Shown: in pieces, positions 1 through 8,048 of the stretch | Layout: every line of letters begins with the position of its first letter | Numbering within the stretch: the first letter of the stretch is position 1 | Source of the DNA: Odoribacteraceae bacterium | GTDB lineage: Bacteria > Bacteroidota > Bacteroidia > Bacteroidales > Marinifilaceae | Assembly (NCBI GenBank): GCA_031267995.1 | Contig: JAIRXZ010000142.1 | Coordinates: 1 to 11,800, forward strand | DNA: 11,800 bases | Reading direction: 5' to 3' | Made by a program: the position numbers and the translations under genes | Notes under the pieces: model-generated | Told to the model about the DNA's origin: nothing | The model's input: the letters and a program-made list of their open reading frames with translations, nothing else | The model's database searches: none

Positions 1-96
1 TTAAGCCCGGAGGTTCCGGGCTTAAACCCGGAAGTTCCGGAGATCGCTCCGAAGGTTCCGGAGTTCGCTCCGGTGGTTCCGGGGAGAACTCCGGGA
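1..96. repeat. 21-bp-period tandem array of GC-rich palindromic units
   Basis: The heptamer GTTCCGG starts at 13, 34, 55 and 76, an exact 21-base period, and a partial unit precedes it at the window edge. Each unit also holds its own dyad, for example GCCCGG/CCGGGC at 5-10 and 16-21 (within an 8-bp perfect stem 3-10/16-23 with a 5-nt loop) and CCGGAG/CTCCGG around 58-73. The array runs off the left edge, so its full length is unknown. It lies just downstream of the last operon gene. One minus-strand frame reads RNLRSEL-like heptads but is broken by two in-frame stops, so I read it as non-coding. Between the array and kamE there is only a small GGGAT/ATCCC hairpin at 102-113 with no T tract, so no convincing terminator is visible. 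Confidence 0.8.
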
Positions 97-137
97 GTGT
101 TGGGATTGATCCCCATTGAGTAGTTATTCACAGCGGG

Positions 138-926
138 TTATCCATTTATTCTCCTGTCGAGTTCCTGGGCGATAAACGACGCCACGTCATCGGCGTAGGT
201 GTTCATGCCGAAGCCCGCGTCGTAGCCCAATTCCTTGGCGAACTCGTGGGTGAGACGCGGCCCGCCGCAGGCAAGAATCACGCGCGAGCGCATCCCCTCG
301 GCCTCCAGCATCTCGACGAGTTCGGTGAGGTTTTGGACGTGGACGTCCTTCTGGGTGACGGTCTGCGACACCAGGAGGGCGTCGGCCCGGAGGGTGATGG
401 CGCTGGCGATAAATTCCTCGTTGGGCACCTGGCTGCCAAGGTTGTGCGCGCGGAACATCTCGTAACGCTCCAGTCCGTGGTGACCGGCGAAGCCCTTCAT
501 GTTCATGATGGCGTCGATGCCGACGGTGTGGGCGTCCGTGCCGGTGCTGGCGCCGACGACGACGACGGGACGACCGATGCGCTCCTTTATAAAGGCGTCC
601 GTTTCGCGCATCTCCCAGCGCGAGGAGGCGACCTTCGGCACGCGTATGGCGGTGAAATCCACCGTCTTCGTGCAGCTGCCGTAGCAGTTGAAGAAGGTGA
701 AGCCGGGGGTGAGTTCCTTGCTGTAAACCACCTGGGGACGGTCGAAGCCCATCTCGCGCATCAGCTGGCGGGCGGCCTCGGCGGCCTCTTCGCCGTCGGG
801 CAGGGGGAGGGTGAAGGAGAGCTGGGTTTTGCCGTCGTTCATGGTGTCGCCGTAGGGCTTGATTTTTTTGAGGTCGAGGGTGCGATCGCCGTCGTTTTTT
901 TCCGTGGAGTATAGTCCGCCGCTCAT
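138..926 (-). CDS. kamE: Lysine 5,6-aminomutase beta subunit (KamE), B12-binding
   Basis: This is the small subunit of the adenosylcobalamin- and PLP-dependent lysine 5,6-aminomutase, which moves the terminal amino group of beta-lysine (or D-lysine) from C6 to C5, giving 3,5-diaminohexanoate in this pathway. The 262-residue product has an N-terminal dimerisation part and a C-terminal Rossmann-like B12 domain from about residue 118. The B12 signature DxHxxG is present as D131-A-H133-T-V-G, His133 being the expected cobalt ligand. Lys144 in the stretch NMKGF falls exactly at the position known in the Clostridium sticklandii enzyme to form the internal aldimine with PLP. Later glycine-rich loops (ILACGGP near 217-223 and GFGMNT near 238-243) fit the nucleotide-tail pocket. 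The ATG overlaps the kamD stop by 4 bases (ATGA), implying translational coupling. It is the last operon gene before the repeat array. Confidence 0.96.
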   Translation of the reverse strand: MSGGLYSTEKNDGDRTLDLKKIKPYGDTMNDGKTQLSFTLPLPDGEEAAEAARQLMREMGFDRPQVVYSKELTPGFTFFNCYGSCTKTVDFTAIRVPKVASSRWEMRETDAFIKERIGRPVVVVGASTGTDAHTVGIDAIMNMKGFAGHHGLERYEMFRAHNLGSQVPNEEFIASAITLRADALLVSQTVTQKDVHVQNLTELVEMLEAEGMRSRVILACGGPRLTHEFAKELGYDAGFGMNTYADDVASFIAQELDRRING

Positions 927-2497
927 TTGTGTGGTGTTTGGGGGTTTGATAATTGTTGGCGCATGGCCGGGATGAATGGGTTGGTATAGCGTTCGCCCTT
1001 TTCGGCGACGCCGTCGAGGCCTTTCCCGCCGTTCAGCGGCCGGCGGATGTCGGCAAATATGCCTTTTTCGAGGGCGGCGAATAGTCCCTCCTTTTCAATG
1101 GTTTGGAGGAGGATGATGGCGTTGTCGAGCACCTCGGCGGCGCGGCGGCGGATGATGCCGTCGGGCTTGTACTCGATCTCCTCGCCGATGTCGCGGAGGG
1201 TGGAGAAGATGTAGCGGGCGTTCTCGATGGAGAGGTAACGGTCTGACATGAAGGGGGTGTGGATGGCTTCCGTTGGCATGCCCAGGAGCTGTATTCCCTG
1301 CGATGTCCACGCGCCGATGATGTTGAAAAGGGCGTCCTGGATGTGTCCGCGGAAGATGTTTCCGGTCATGAACTTGGTGGGGGGCATGTATTTGAGGGGG
1401 GCTTCGGGGAAGATCTCGCGGGTCATTTGCGCCTGCGCCAGCTCGAGGAGGAAGCCGTTTTCGAGCGCGGGATCCATCTCGAAGGCGTGACCGAGACCCA
1501 TTTGCGCCGGGGGGAGGCCGGCGAGGAGGGCGAGCTGCTCGTTGATGAGGTCGGAGGCCAGCACGGTGTGTGCTTGCTCGACGGCGTCGGCGGTGGTCAA
1601 GTAGTTGTCCTCGCCGGTGTTGATGATGACGCCGGCGAAGGCGTTGATGACGCGGGAGGTGTACTGGTCGACGAGGGTTCGCTGCATGTTGATGTCGCGG
1701 AAGAGGATGCCGTAGAGGGCGTCGTTGAGCATGACGTCCAGCCCCTCGAGGGCGCCGAGGGCGGCGATTTCGGGCATGCAGAGGCCTGAACAGTAGTTGC
1801 AGAGACGGATGTAGCGGCCGAGGGCTTCGCTCTCCTCGTCGAGGGCGGCGCGCATGATGCGGAAGTTTTCCCTGGTGGCGTAGGTGCCGCCGAATCCCTC
1901 CGTGGTGGCGCCGTGCGGGACGTAGTCGAGGAGGCTCTGGCCGGTGGTGCGGATGACGGCGATGATGTCCGCGCCTTGCCGGGCGGCGGCGCGGGCTTGT
2001 ACCACGTCCTCGTGGATGTTGCCGGTGGCGACGATGACGTAGAGGTATGGCTTGGCGCCCTCGCCGATGGTGGCCAGGTAGCGCTCGCGGCGCTGGCGAC
2101 GGTGTTGCACGCGGGCGAGGCCCTCCTCGGCAAGGGGCCGGAGGATGCCGGCGATGACGGACGCGGGCTGCACCGGCTGGCGGGTGAGCGAGAGGTGGCC
2201 GCGGGCGACTCGCTCGGCGATCGCGGGCGGCGAGAGGGAGGTGGCGGCCATCGCGTTGGCGATGAAAAAGAGGATGCCCTCGCGGAGTAGTCCCTCCGCC
2301 TTGATCTGGTCTACCAGCACGTTGGGGAGGGGGACGCCGCGGTCGTCCACGCCGTCGATCCCGGCGAGGCGACACAGCGCGCGCTCGACGGCGACGGTGG
2401 TGTAACGGTCGACGAAGGTTTGCACGTTGTCGGCGATGGCTCGCGCGGCGCGTTTGGCTGTTGCCACTTTTTCGAAGTCTAATCCTAATTTACTCAT
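923..2497 (-). CDS. kamD: Lysine 5,6-aminomutase alpha subunit (KamD)
   Basis: This is the large TIM-barrel subunit of lysine 5,6-aminomutase, which binds the substrate and most of the PLP and faces the B12 cofactor of KamE. The product is 524 residues, close to family length (about 516 in C. sticklandii). The start MSKLGLDFEKVATAKR is typical of the family, and blocks such as YVIVATGNIHEDVVQA, NYCSGLCMPEIA and FRDINMQRTLVDQ are strongly KamD-like. The ATG at 2497 lies inside the end of kamC (8-base overlap) and the stop overlaps kamE by 4 bases, so the three genes are probably translated together. Codons on the coding strand end mainly in C, unlike kdd and kce of the same operon. An internal out-of-frame Arg/Pro-rich reading exists but is a composition artefact. 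Confidence 0.96.
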   Translation of the reverse strand: MSKLGLDFEKVATAKRAARAIADNVQTFVDRYTTVAVERALCRLAGIDGVDDRGVPLPNVLVDQIKAEGLLREGILFFIANAMAATSLSPPAIAERVARGHLSLTRQPVQPASVIAGILRPLAEEGLARVQHRRQRRERYLATIGEGAKPYLYVIVATGNIHEDVVQARAAARQGADIIAVIRTTGQSLLDYVPHGATTEGFGGTYATRENFRIMRAALDEESEALGRYIRLCNYCSGLCMPEIAALGALEGLDVMLNDALYGILFRDINMQRTLVDQYTSRVINAFAGVIINTGEDNYLTTADAVEQAHTVLASDLINEQLALLAGLPPAQMGLGHAFEMDPALENGFLLELAQAQMTREIFPEAPLKYMPPTKFMTGNIFRGHIQDALFNIIGAWTSQGIQLLGMPTEAIHTPFMSDRYLSIENARYIFSTLRDIGEEIEYKPDGIIRRRAAEVLDNAIILLQTIEKEGLFAALEKGIFADIRRPLNGGKGLDGVAEKGERYTNPFIPAMRQQLSNPQTPHK

Positions 2498-3881
2498 GGG
2501 TGTCTCTTTTGTGGGCGTATGTTTTGATGCTTTGGATGATCTCCTCGTCCACGCCGAGGAGTTCGGCGACCCGCGTGGCGTCGGCGGGGGCGTCGTTGTC
2601 GGTTTCTTCGACGAGGGTGTAGTCCATCAGCTCGTGGAGCCTGTCGACGGGGAGGGCGGCGTCGATTGTCCGCGCGAGTCCCCTGACCCGACACTTGCGG
2701 CAGGGCGCCAGGATGCCGCCGTGGTGGGTGGTGACCAGGGCGGGGACGCGGCGACGGGCGAGGAATTCCACGATGGCGTCGACGATGGCGATGCCCTCGG
2801 CGGGGTTGGTGCCGGCGGCAGGCTCGTCGAGGAGGACGAGGGGGGTTTTTCCCGATTTGATCCTGCCAACGACGCGGTTGATGGCCAGCATCTCGGCGGC
2901 GAAGGTGGAGAGGCCGCGGGTGGCGTCCTGACCGTCGCCGGTGGAGAGGAAGATTTCGTCAACGGGAACGATGGCCGCGCGCGCCGACGGCACGTGAAAG
3001 CCGAACTGGAAAAGGAGCTGGGCGAGAGCGACGCTTTTGAGCAAAACGCTTTTGCCGCCCATGTTGGCGCCGGTGACGAGGAGGACGCCGGCGCCAAAGG
3101 TGATGTCGACGGGCTGAAATTCCCTGCCGGCGTCGCGGAGGGCGCGGCGGACGATCGGGTGAAAGAGGGATTGATAGCGGGTGTCGTCGGGGGAGATTGC
3201 CGGTCGGCAGGCTTCCATTTCCCGCGCCAGGCGGGCTTTTGCCAGGAGGATGTCCGTGCGCGCGACGGCGGCGAGGGCTTCGGCGAGGGCGCGGTGGTGG
3301 GGACGGAGACGGTCGGCGAGGTGTTCGCGGACGCGCTCTTCTTCGTCGAGGGCGGCGACGCGGAGGCTGGCCGCGAGGGTTTCGTCGGCGGGGGTGGGGG
3401 GAGGATCGCCGATGTTCGCGAGGGCAGCCCGGAGGCGCGCCAGGGCGGGGGAGTAACTGTCGTAGATGTAGAAGTGCGGGAGGCGATTGGCTTCCGGGTC
3501 GAGGATTTCGATTACCGGTGTGAGGGTGGGAATCTCCACGGCTTCCGCGTCGGCAGCCCGCGCCAGGGTCGCGATTTCGTCCGCGAGGAGGGCGAATGTC
3601 TTGATTTCAAAAAGCTCTATATCGTCCGGGATCTCCCCGCTGGCCAGGCGGTGGATGGTTCCCCGGATGTCCTTCACGCGGGCGAGGAGGGGGAAGATCT
3701 CTTGCCTCTCTTCCAGGGGGGTAGCCCGGTGGACGAGGTCGAACTCGCGACTGATCTCCTCCTCGCCGCGCAGGTAGGGGGCTTCGAGCAGCGCGCGGCG
3801 AGCGGCCGCGGAGTGCAGCTCCAGGCGTTCGACGACGCGGCGCAGGTCGTTAAATTCTTCTATCGCGTCTTTGAGTAACAT
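2490..3881 (-). CDS. kamC: MutS-like ATPase KamC, probable aminomutase reactivase subunit
   Basis: This 463-residue protein resembles MutS domain III plus the ATPase domain, without the mismatch-recognition domain or an Smr nuclease tail, so mismatch repair is unlikely. Residues 1-230 are mostly helical (lever-like). The ATPase shows Walker A GANMGGKS (271-278), the MutS-type LSTFAAEM block (324-331), Walker B VLLDEP (349-354) and a TTHH switch (384-387), with a CRKC pair at 394-397. Homologues in lysine-fermentation clusters are named KamC and are proposed to be the ATPase of a lysine 5,6-aminomutase reactivase; that role is family knowledge and inference, not shown here. The start at 3881 (MLLKDAIEEF) was chosen because the open frame upstream merely shadows kamB in another frame and is Arg/Pro-rich. 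It overlaps kamB by 22 bases and kamD by 8. Confidence 0.88.
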   Translation of the reverse strand: MLLKDAIEEFNDLRRVVERLELHSAAARRALLEAPYLRGEEEISREFDLVHRATPLEERQEIFPLLARVKDIRGTIHRLASGEIPDDIELFEIKTFALLADEIATLARAADAEAVEIPTLTPVIEILDPEANRLPHFYIYDSYSPALARLRAALANIGDPPPTPADETLAASLRVAALDEEERVREHLADRLRPHHRALAEALAAVARTDILLAKARLAREMEACRPAISPDDTRYQSLFHPIVRRALRDAGREFQPVDITFGAGVLLVTGANMGGKSVLLKSVALAQLLFQFGFHVPSARAAIVPVDEIFLSTGDGQDATRGLSTFAAEMLAINRVVGRIKSGKTPLVLLDEPAAGTNPAEGIAIVDAIVEFLARRRVPALVTTHHGGILAPCRKCRVRGLARTIDAALPVDRLHELMDYTLVEETDNDAPADATRVAELLGVDEEIIQSIKTYAHKRDTHE

Positions 3882-4894
3882 GTTTCGTCTATTCTTTTGA
3901 TGTCGTAGACCGGCACGCGGAGGGTTTCGCGCAAGGCGGCGGTCAGTTCGTCCGAGTTCATGAGGAAACCCGTTGGCGAGAGGGGGTTGGCGCACACGGC
4001 CAGGAGGGTGGCGGGCAGCAGGACGCGGAGTTGCCCCCCCGCTTCGAGGAAGGCGCGACACGTGTCGCCGCGGGCGAATATCCGGGTGAAGTCCCGCGCT
4101 ACCAGGGTGATGCCGCCGGGCGACCGCTGCACGCGGAGGAATTGCAGGAGGGCGTCGGTGACCGCCCCGGCCGCGAAAAGGGTGTTGCCGCGGGCGAGGA
4201 TCTCCTCCTTGTGCCCCGCGATGAGGAAGGCGGATGGGAGGTTTAGATCGCGCGCCCGGCCGTCGTCGTCGACGGCCCAGAGGCCTTGTTCTATGCCGGC
4301 GAGGGCGCGGCGCGCGGGTTCGTCCACCGGTGGCAGTTGCATGAGGTCGTAAACGCGGCGGGTCTCCCGCACCAGTCGCGGGATGCTCTCGGAGAGCGCG
4401 GCGCCGGTGGCGAGGATGATTCCCTCCGCGACAGTGGGCGAGGCGAGGCTGAGGCGTGACAGGGCGCCCTCCACGAGCGTGATTTCGGCGCCGAGGGCTG
4501 CCGCGTCGTCGATCCACCTGCCCATCGACCGGGTGTCGGGCGCCCCGGAGAGGATTACCTTGCCGGGGGTGATGGCGCGCGCCGTGACGAGGCGGCCGAG
4601 GGCGGTTTGGCGGTCGCTGACGTCGAGGATCTCGGCGACGAATTGTCGCTGGCGGTAGTGACGCTCCGTGGTGGCGAAGATGGCGCCGGGGCGGAGGGTG
4701 ATTTCCGGCTTCGGGGTGCCGAGGAGTTGATCCGTCCGTTCGCCGTCGAGTCCGATGGATGTGAGGGCGACGCGCTTTCCCTCCTCCCATAGCCGCGCGA
4801 GGAGGTGGTTCAGGCACACGGTTTTCCCGACGTTCTTCGCCATGCCCACGATGGCGAGGCTTCGGTGTCGTATGACGTTCGCGAGGAGGGGCAC
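3860..4894 (-). CDS. kamB: KamB, P-loop protein of the lysine fermentation operon
   Basis: The 344-residue product belongs to the KamB family found between kamA and kamC in lysine-degradation operons. It is thought to act with KamC in repairing or reactivating the B12-dependent mutase, but no activity can be read from the sequence. Near the N terminus it has a nucleotide-binding loop, GMAKNVGKT (17-25), with five rather than four residues between the first glycine and GKT, so strictly the canonical first glycine is replaced by Met18. A DGERTD segment (50-55) may be a switch-like region. The start is GTG at 4894: no in-frame ATG precedes the P-loop, and only 13 bases separate it from the kamA stop. 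The C terminus runs 22 bases into kamC. Confidence is high for family membership and moderate for function. Confidence 0.85.
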   Translation of the reverse strand: MPLLANVIRHRSLAIVGMAKNVGKTVCLNHLLARLWEEGKRVALTSIGLDGERTDQLLGTPKPEITLRPGAIFATTERHYRQRQFVAEILDVSDRQTALGRLVTARAITPGKVILSGAPDTRSMGRWIDDAAALGAEITLVEGALSRLSLASPTVAEGIILATGAALSESIPRLVRETRRVYDLMQLPPVDEPARRALAGIEQGLWAVDDDGRARDLNLPSAFLIAGHKEEILARGNTLFAAGAVTDALLQFLRVQRSPGGITLVARDFTRIFARGDTCRAFLEAGGQLRVLLPATLLAVCANPLSPTGFLMNSDELTAALRETLRVPVYDIKRIDETCYSKTR

Positions 4895-4907
4895 GGGCGG
4901 CGTGGTG

Positions 4908-6161
4908 TTAGTGGTTATTTCGCCGGTTGCGGGCGAGTTCCTTGGGTTCGATGGCCAGCTGTTTGCCGCTGAGGAGGGCGGCTACCCCCTCGTCGCTCTC
5001 CCCCGCGCAGTCGGGGCAGTGGCACTCGCCGGTGTAGGCGGAGGGCTCCGTGTAGGTGGTGATGACCCCCTCGTAGTTCCTGAGCACCACCCGCCCCGGC
5101 GATTGGGAGATGAGGTAGGTGGGCATCACCGGGGTTTTGCCGCCGCCACCGGGGGCGTCGACCACGAAGGTGGGGACGGCGTAGCCCGACGTGTGGCCGC
5201 GGAGGTTTTCGATGATCTCGATGCCCTTGGATACCGGCGTGCGGAAGTGTTCGATGCCCATCGAGAGGTCGCACTGGTAGATGTAGTAGGGGCGCACGCG
5301 CATTCTTACCAGCTGGTGTACCAGCCGCTTCATGACGTGTACGCAGTCGTTGACGCCGCGCAGGAGGACGGATTGGTTGCCCAGGGGGATGCCGGCATCG
5401 GCCATCAGGGCGCAGGCGGCGCGGGACTCGGCGGTGATTTCGTTCGGGTGGTTGAAGTGGGTGTTGAGCCACACGGGGTGGTATTTTTTGAGCATCTCCA
5501 CCAACGCCGGGGTGACGCGCTGGGGAAGTACCACCGGCACGCGGCTGCCGATGCGGATGATTTCGACGTGGGGGATCTCCCTGAGTTGGCGGATGATATA
5601 TTCCAGGCGATCGTCGCTCACCAGCAGGGCGTCGCCGCCGGAGAGGAGGACGTCGCGGATTTGCGGGGTGCGGGCGATGTATTCGATGCATTTGTTCACG
5701 CGCTCCGGGGGCGACGGGGCGTCGCGATGGCCGGCAAAGCGGCGGCGGGTGCAGTGGCGACAGTACATGGAGCACTGGTCGGTGATGAGGAAGAGCACCC
5801 TGTCCGGGTAGCGGTGCGTCAATCCGGGCACGGGGGAGTCGCTGTCCTCGTGGAGCGGATCCTCCAGGTCGGCGGGGGCTTTGTGCAGCTCCATCACCGA
5901 GGGGATCGACTGTTTGCGGATGGGACAGGCGGGGTCGTCCGGGTTGATCAGCGAGAGGTAGTAGGGGGTGATCGCCATGCGCAACGTTTGCAGGGAACGG
6001 CGGATGCCCTCCTCCTCCTCGGCCGTGAGGCTGATGTAGGTTTTCAGCTCGTCGATGGTTTCGACGCGGTTTCTCACCTGCCATTTCCAGTCGTTCCACT
6101 CCTCGTCGGTGGCGTTCGGGAAGAACTGCCGGCGTCTGCTTTGGTATAAATTTTCGTCCAT
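4908..6161 (-). CDS. kamA: L-lysine 2,3-aminomutase (KamA), radical SAM enzyme
   Basis: KamA converts L-lysine to L-beta-lysine, the entry step of the pathway, using a [4Fe-4S] cluster, S-adenosylmethionine and PLP. Counting from the farther upstream Met at 6173, the radical-SAM CxxxCxxC motif is C134-SMY-C138-RH-C141, the PLP-binding lysine is K346 in DAPGGGGKTP, and D302 and D339 match the substrate-binding aspartates. C277 with the C-terminal C384-H-C386-PD-C389 fits the structural zinc site of the Clostridium subterminale enzyme. I place the start at 6161 (MDENLYQSRRRQFF, 417 residues) rather than 6173, because it gives a one-base TGATG overlap with the kdd stop and a family-typical length of about 416. 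The last C-rich-codon gene starts here; skew on the plus strand reverses just upstream. Confidence 0.97.
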   Translation of the reverse strand: MDENLYQSRRRQFFPNATDEEWNDWKWQVRNRVETIDELKTYISLTAEEEEGIRRSLQTLRMAITPYYLSLINPDDPACPIRKQSIPSVMELHKAPADLEDPLHEDSDSPVPGLTHRYPDRVLFLITDQCSMYCRHCTRRRFAGHRDAPSPPERVNKCIEYIARTPQIRDVLLSGGDALLVSDDRLEYIIRQLREIPHVEIIRIGSRVPVVLPQRVTPALVEMLKKYHPVWLNTHFNHPNEITAESRAACALMADAGIPLGNQSVLLRGVNDCVHVMKRLVHQLVRMRVRPYYIYQCDLSMGIEHFRTPVSKGIEIIENLRGHTSGYAVPTFVVDAPGGGGKTPVMPTYLISQSPGRVVLRNYEGVITTYTEPSAYTGECHCPDCAGESDEGVAALLSGKQLAIEPKELARNRRNNH

Positions 6162-7201
6162 CACGAGGCGCAATATTGTCGTTCAAATAGATCGCGGATG
6201 GACGCCGACTCGCGGACGATCTCCAGGGTAAGCGCCGCGTGTCCCGCCGCGTAGCCATTGCCCATGAGCAGGTTGACATCCTTTCCCACCCCCTCGGCGC
6301 CCAGGGCGGCCTTGCTGAAACTGGTGGCCATGGAAAAGAAATAGACGCACCCGCCCTCCCGCGTCACCAGGATGGAGGCCATCTCGGTGGAGGGGACGTT
6401 CACGTTGTTGATGGTGACGTCGCACCCTTGTTCCCCGGTGATGGCCGTCACCCGCTCGTACACCTCCAGCGCCCGCGTGGCGTCGGCGACAATCACGTGG
6501 GTGGCCAGCCCCATCTCCTCGACGCGGCGAGCGCCCTCCGCCGAGTGCTCCACGACGATCACGCGCCCGCTCTCCCCCACCTGCTTCATCGCCTGGTAAC
6601 AGCAGAGGATGCCCGACTTGCCGCCACCGCCGATGATGCACACCGTGTCGCCCCGTTTCACCAGCCGGGCGACTTGCGCCGGCGCTCCCGCCACGTCCAG
6701 CAGGGCTAACGACAGGCGTTCGGGCAGATCCGGCGGCAACACGGCGTAGATGCCGCTCTCGAAGAGGATCGCCTGACCCACCACGTCCACCTGGTCGCTC
6801 TCCGGCCGCAGCCGCGTGATCCGGTCGATGCGCAGGGGGGTCAGCGACAGGGATACCAGCGTGGCGATCTTCTCCCCCACCTTCAGTTGTTTATCCGGGT
6901 GACGCGTGCCGATTGCCCGCACCGTGCCGATCAACATCCCCCCCGACCCCGTCACCGGGTTTTGCATCTTCCCCCGTTCCGCCACCACGCGGAGGATCAT
7001 CTCCTCCATCCTCGCCGCGTCCCCGCCGCACGCCGACCTGATTTGCGCGTAGCTGGCCGAATCGATATTCAGCGTTTGCACGTCAATCAGAATCTCGTTA
7101 TCATAAATATCCATCGTGTTGTCCAGCCTCAGCGCCGGTTGCGGCAACGTCCCCGCGGGTTCCATCACCCGGTGCGTCCCGTACTTGTTTCCGTTTTTCA
7201 T
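6161..7201 (-). CDS. kdd: L-erythro-3,5-diaminohexanoate dehydrogenase (Kdd)
   Basis: Kdd oxidatively deaminates 3,5-diaminohexanoate to 5-amino-3-oxohexanoate plus ammonia, using NAD(P)+. The 346-residue protein starts KYGTHRVMEPAGTLPQPA, a signature of the family, and has an N-terminal part resembling the medium-chain dehydrogenase catalytic domain (including GSGGMLIGTV near 86-95). A Rossmann domain follows from about residue 185, with the dinucleotide loop VCIIGGGGKSG (187-197) and an acidic residue, E218, at the end of the second strand, which favours NAD. The stop codon shares one base with the kamA start. The 16-base gap from kce is an AT-rich TATATATA spacer. Coding-strand third positions prefer G, the reverse of kamA to kamE. 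Confidence 0.94.
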   Translation of the reverse strand: MKNGNKYGTHRVMEPAGTLPQPALRLDNTMDIYDNEILIDVQTLNIDSASYAQIRSACGGDAARMEEMILRVVAERGKMQNPVTGSGGMLIGTVRAIGTRHPDKQLKVGEKIATLVSLSLTPLRIDRITRLRPESDQVDVVGQAILFESGIYAVLPPDLPERLSLALLDVAGAPAQVARLVKRGDTVCIIGGGGKSGILCCYQAMKQVGESGRVIVVEHSAEGARRVEEMGLATHVIVADATRALEVYERVTAITGEQGCDVTINNVNVPSTEMASILVTREGGCVYFFSMATSFSKAALGAEGVGKDVNLLMGNGYAAGHAALTLEIVRESASIRDLFERQYCAS

Positions 7202-7217
7202 ACCTTATATATATAGG

Positions 7218-8048
7218 CTACATGTTCAAGGGGGGCAGGCCGAGGATCACCCTCGCCTCGTCCGGCCGCGCCACCTCCCTGCCGAGTTCCCCGGCCAGGC
7301 GCGCCACCTTCTCCACGAGTTCGCCGTTGGAACGTGCCGGCACCCCCTTGGAGAGGAAAACGTTATCCTCGAAACCCACCCGCACGTGCCCGCCATCCAC
7401 GATCGCGGCCACGGCCAGCGGGAATTCATATCGACCCACGCCGGCCACCGTGTACGTGGCATCGGCCGGGATGCTCCCGCGGAGGAAAACGAAATCCCGC
7501 AGCCCCCCGCCAATCCCGCCGTTCACCCCCATCACGAAATCGAAATGCATCGGGGCGGCGATATAACCCTTCGCCCGGAGGCGCAGCGCCATGTCGATCA
7601 TACTCTTGTCGAAACACTCCAGCTCCGGCTTGATGCCCAGCTCGATCATGCGCCGACCGAAATACTTGATCGTGTTCTCCGTGTTCGTGAACACCTCGTC
7701 GCCGCCGAAATTCATCGTCCCGCAATCCAGCGTCGCCATCTCCGGCCGCAACTCCGTGGGTTGGAGGCGCTCGTCATCGGTCATTCCCACGGCGCCCCCC
7801 GTGGAGGGTTGGATAATCACATCCGGGCAAGCGGCGCGGATAGCCTCCATCACCTCCCGGAAGCGGCACTTGTCCTGCGTCGGCGTACCGTCATCGCGGC
7901 GCACGTGCAGGTGGATAATACTCGCGCCGGCGGCATAAGCCGACTTCGCCTCCCGGACGCACTCCGCCACCGTGTAAGGAACGGCGGGATTATGCTCCTT
8001 CAGCACCTCTGCCCCGCAGATGGCTGCCGTGATAATTAATTTTTCCAT
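7218..8048 (-). CDS. kce: 3-keto-5-aminohexanoate cleavage enzyme (Kce)
   Basis: Kce condenses acetyl-CoA with 5-amino-3-oxohexanoate and splits the adduct into acetoacetate and L-3-aminobutyryl-CoA; it is the founding member of the BKACE (DUF849) family. The product is a zinc-dependent TIM barrel. With the start MEKLIITAAICGAEV at 8048 (276 residues) the zinc ligands fall at H46 and H48 in IIHLHVR, the numbering of the characterised Cloacamonas enzyme, with E227 in HVRVGFEDN as the third. The PSTGGAVG loop (81-88) and EMATLDCGTMNFG (103-115) are also typical. An alternative start four codons upstream (8060, MSKN-MEKL), after an A-rich run, is possible and would lengthen the overlap with the preceding fusion gene from 13 to 25 bases. 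Confidence 0.95.
   Translation of the reverse strand: MEKLIITAAICGAEVLKEHNPAVPYTVAECVREAKSAYAAGASIIHLHVRRDDGTPTQDKCRFREVMEAIRAACPDVIIQPSTGGAVGMTDDERLQPTELRPEMATLDCGTMNFGGDEVFTNTENTIKYFGRRMIELGIKPELECFDKSMIDMALRLRAKGYIAAPMHFDFVMGVNGGIGGGLRDFVFLRGSIPADATYTVAGVGRYEFPLAVAAIVDGGHVRVGFEDNVFLSKGVPARSNGELVEKVARLAGELGREVARPDEARVILGLPPLNM

Noticed and set aside
124..146. DnaA-box-like TTATTCACA with a second TTATCCA-type site, suggesting an origin
   Set aside because: One match and one imperfect neighbour are expected by chance at this window size, the second overlaps the kamE stop codon, and no dnaA/dnaN or AT-rich unwinding region is present.
2427..3878. 483-codon open frame on the plus strand opposite kamC and kamD
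   Set aside because: It is antisense to well-supported genes, is Gly/Val/Asp-rich with no family resemblance, and is expected where GC is this high. The same holds for plus 4755-6149.
3882..4817. Upstream extension of the kamC frame to give a 775-residue protein
   Set aside because: The extension is out-of-frame shadow of kamB with extreme Arg/Pro content; KamC homology begins at MLLKDAIEEF (3881).
6100..6300. A dif (XerCD) site at the GC-skew switch
   Set aside because: I found no recognisable pair of XerC/XerD half-sites around a 6-base centre in this stretch, so the terminus idea rests on skew only.
7200..7211. 12-mer ATACCTTATATA shared with 9619-9630 ahead of the fimbrillin
   Set aside because: Low-complexity AT-rich sequence in two spacers, differently placed relative to their genes; probably coincidence.
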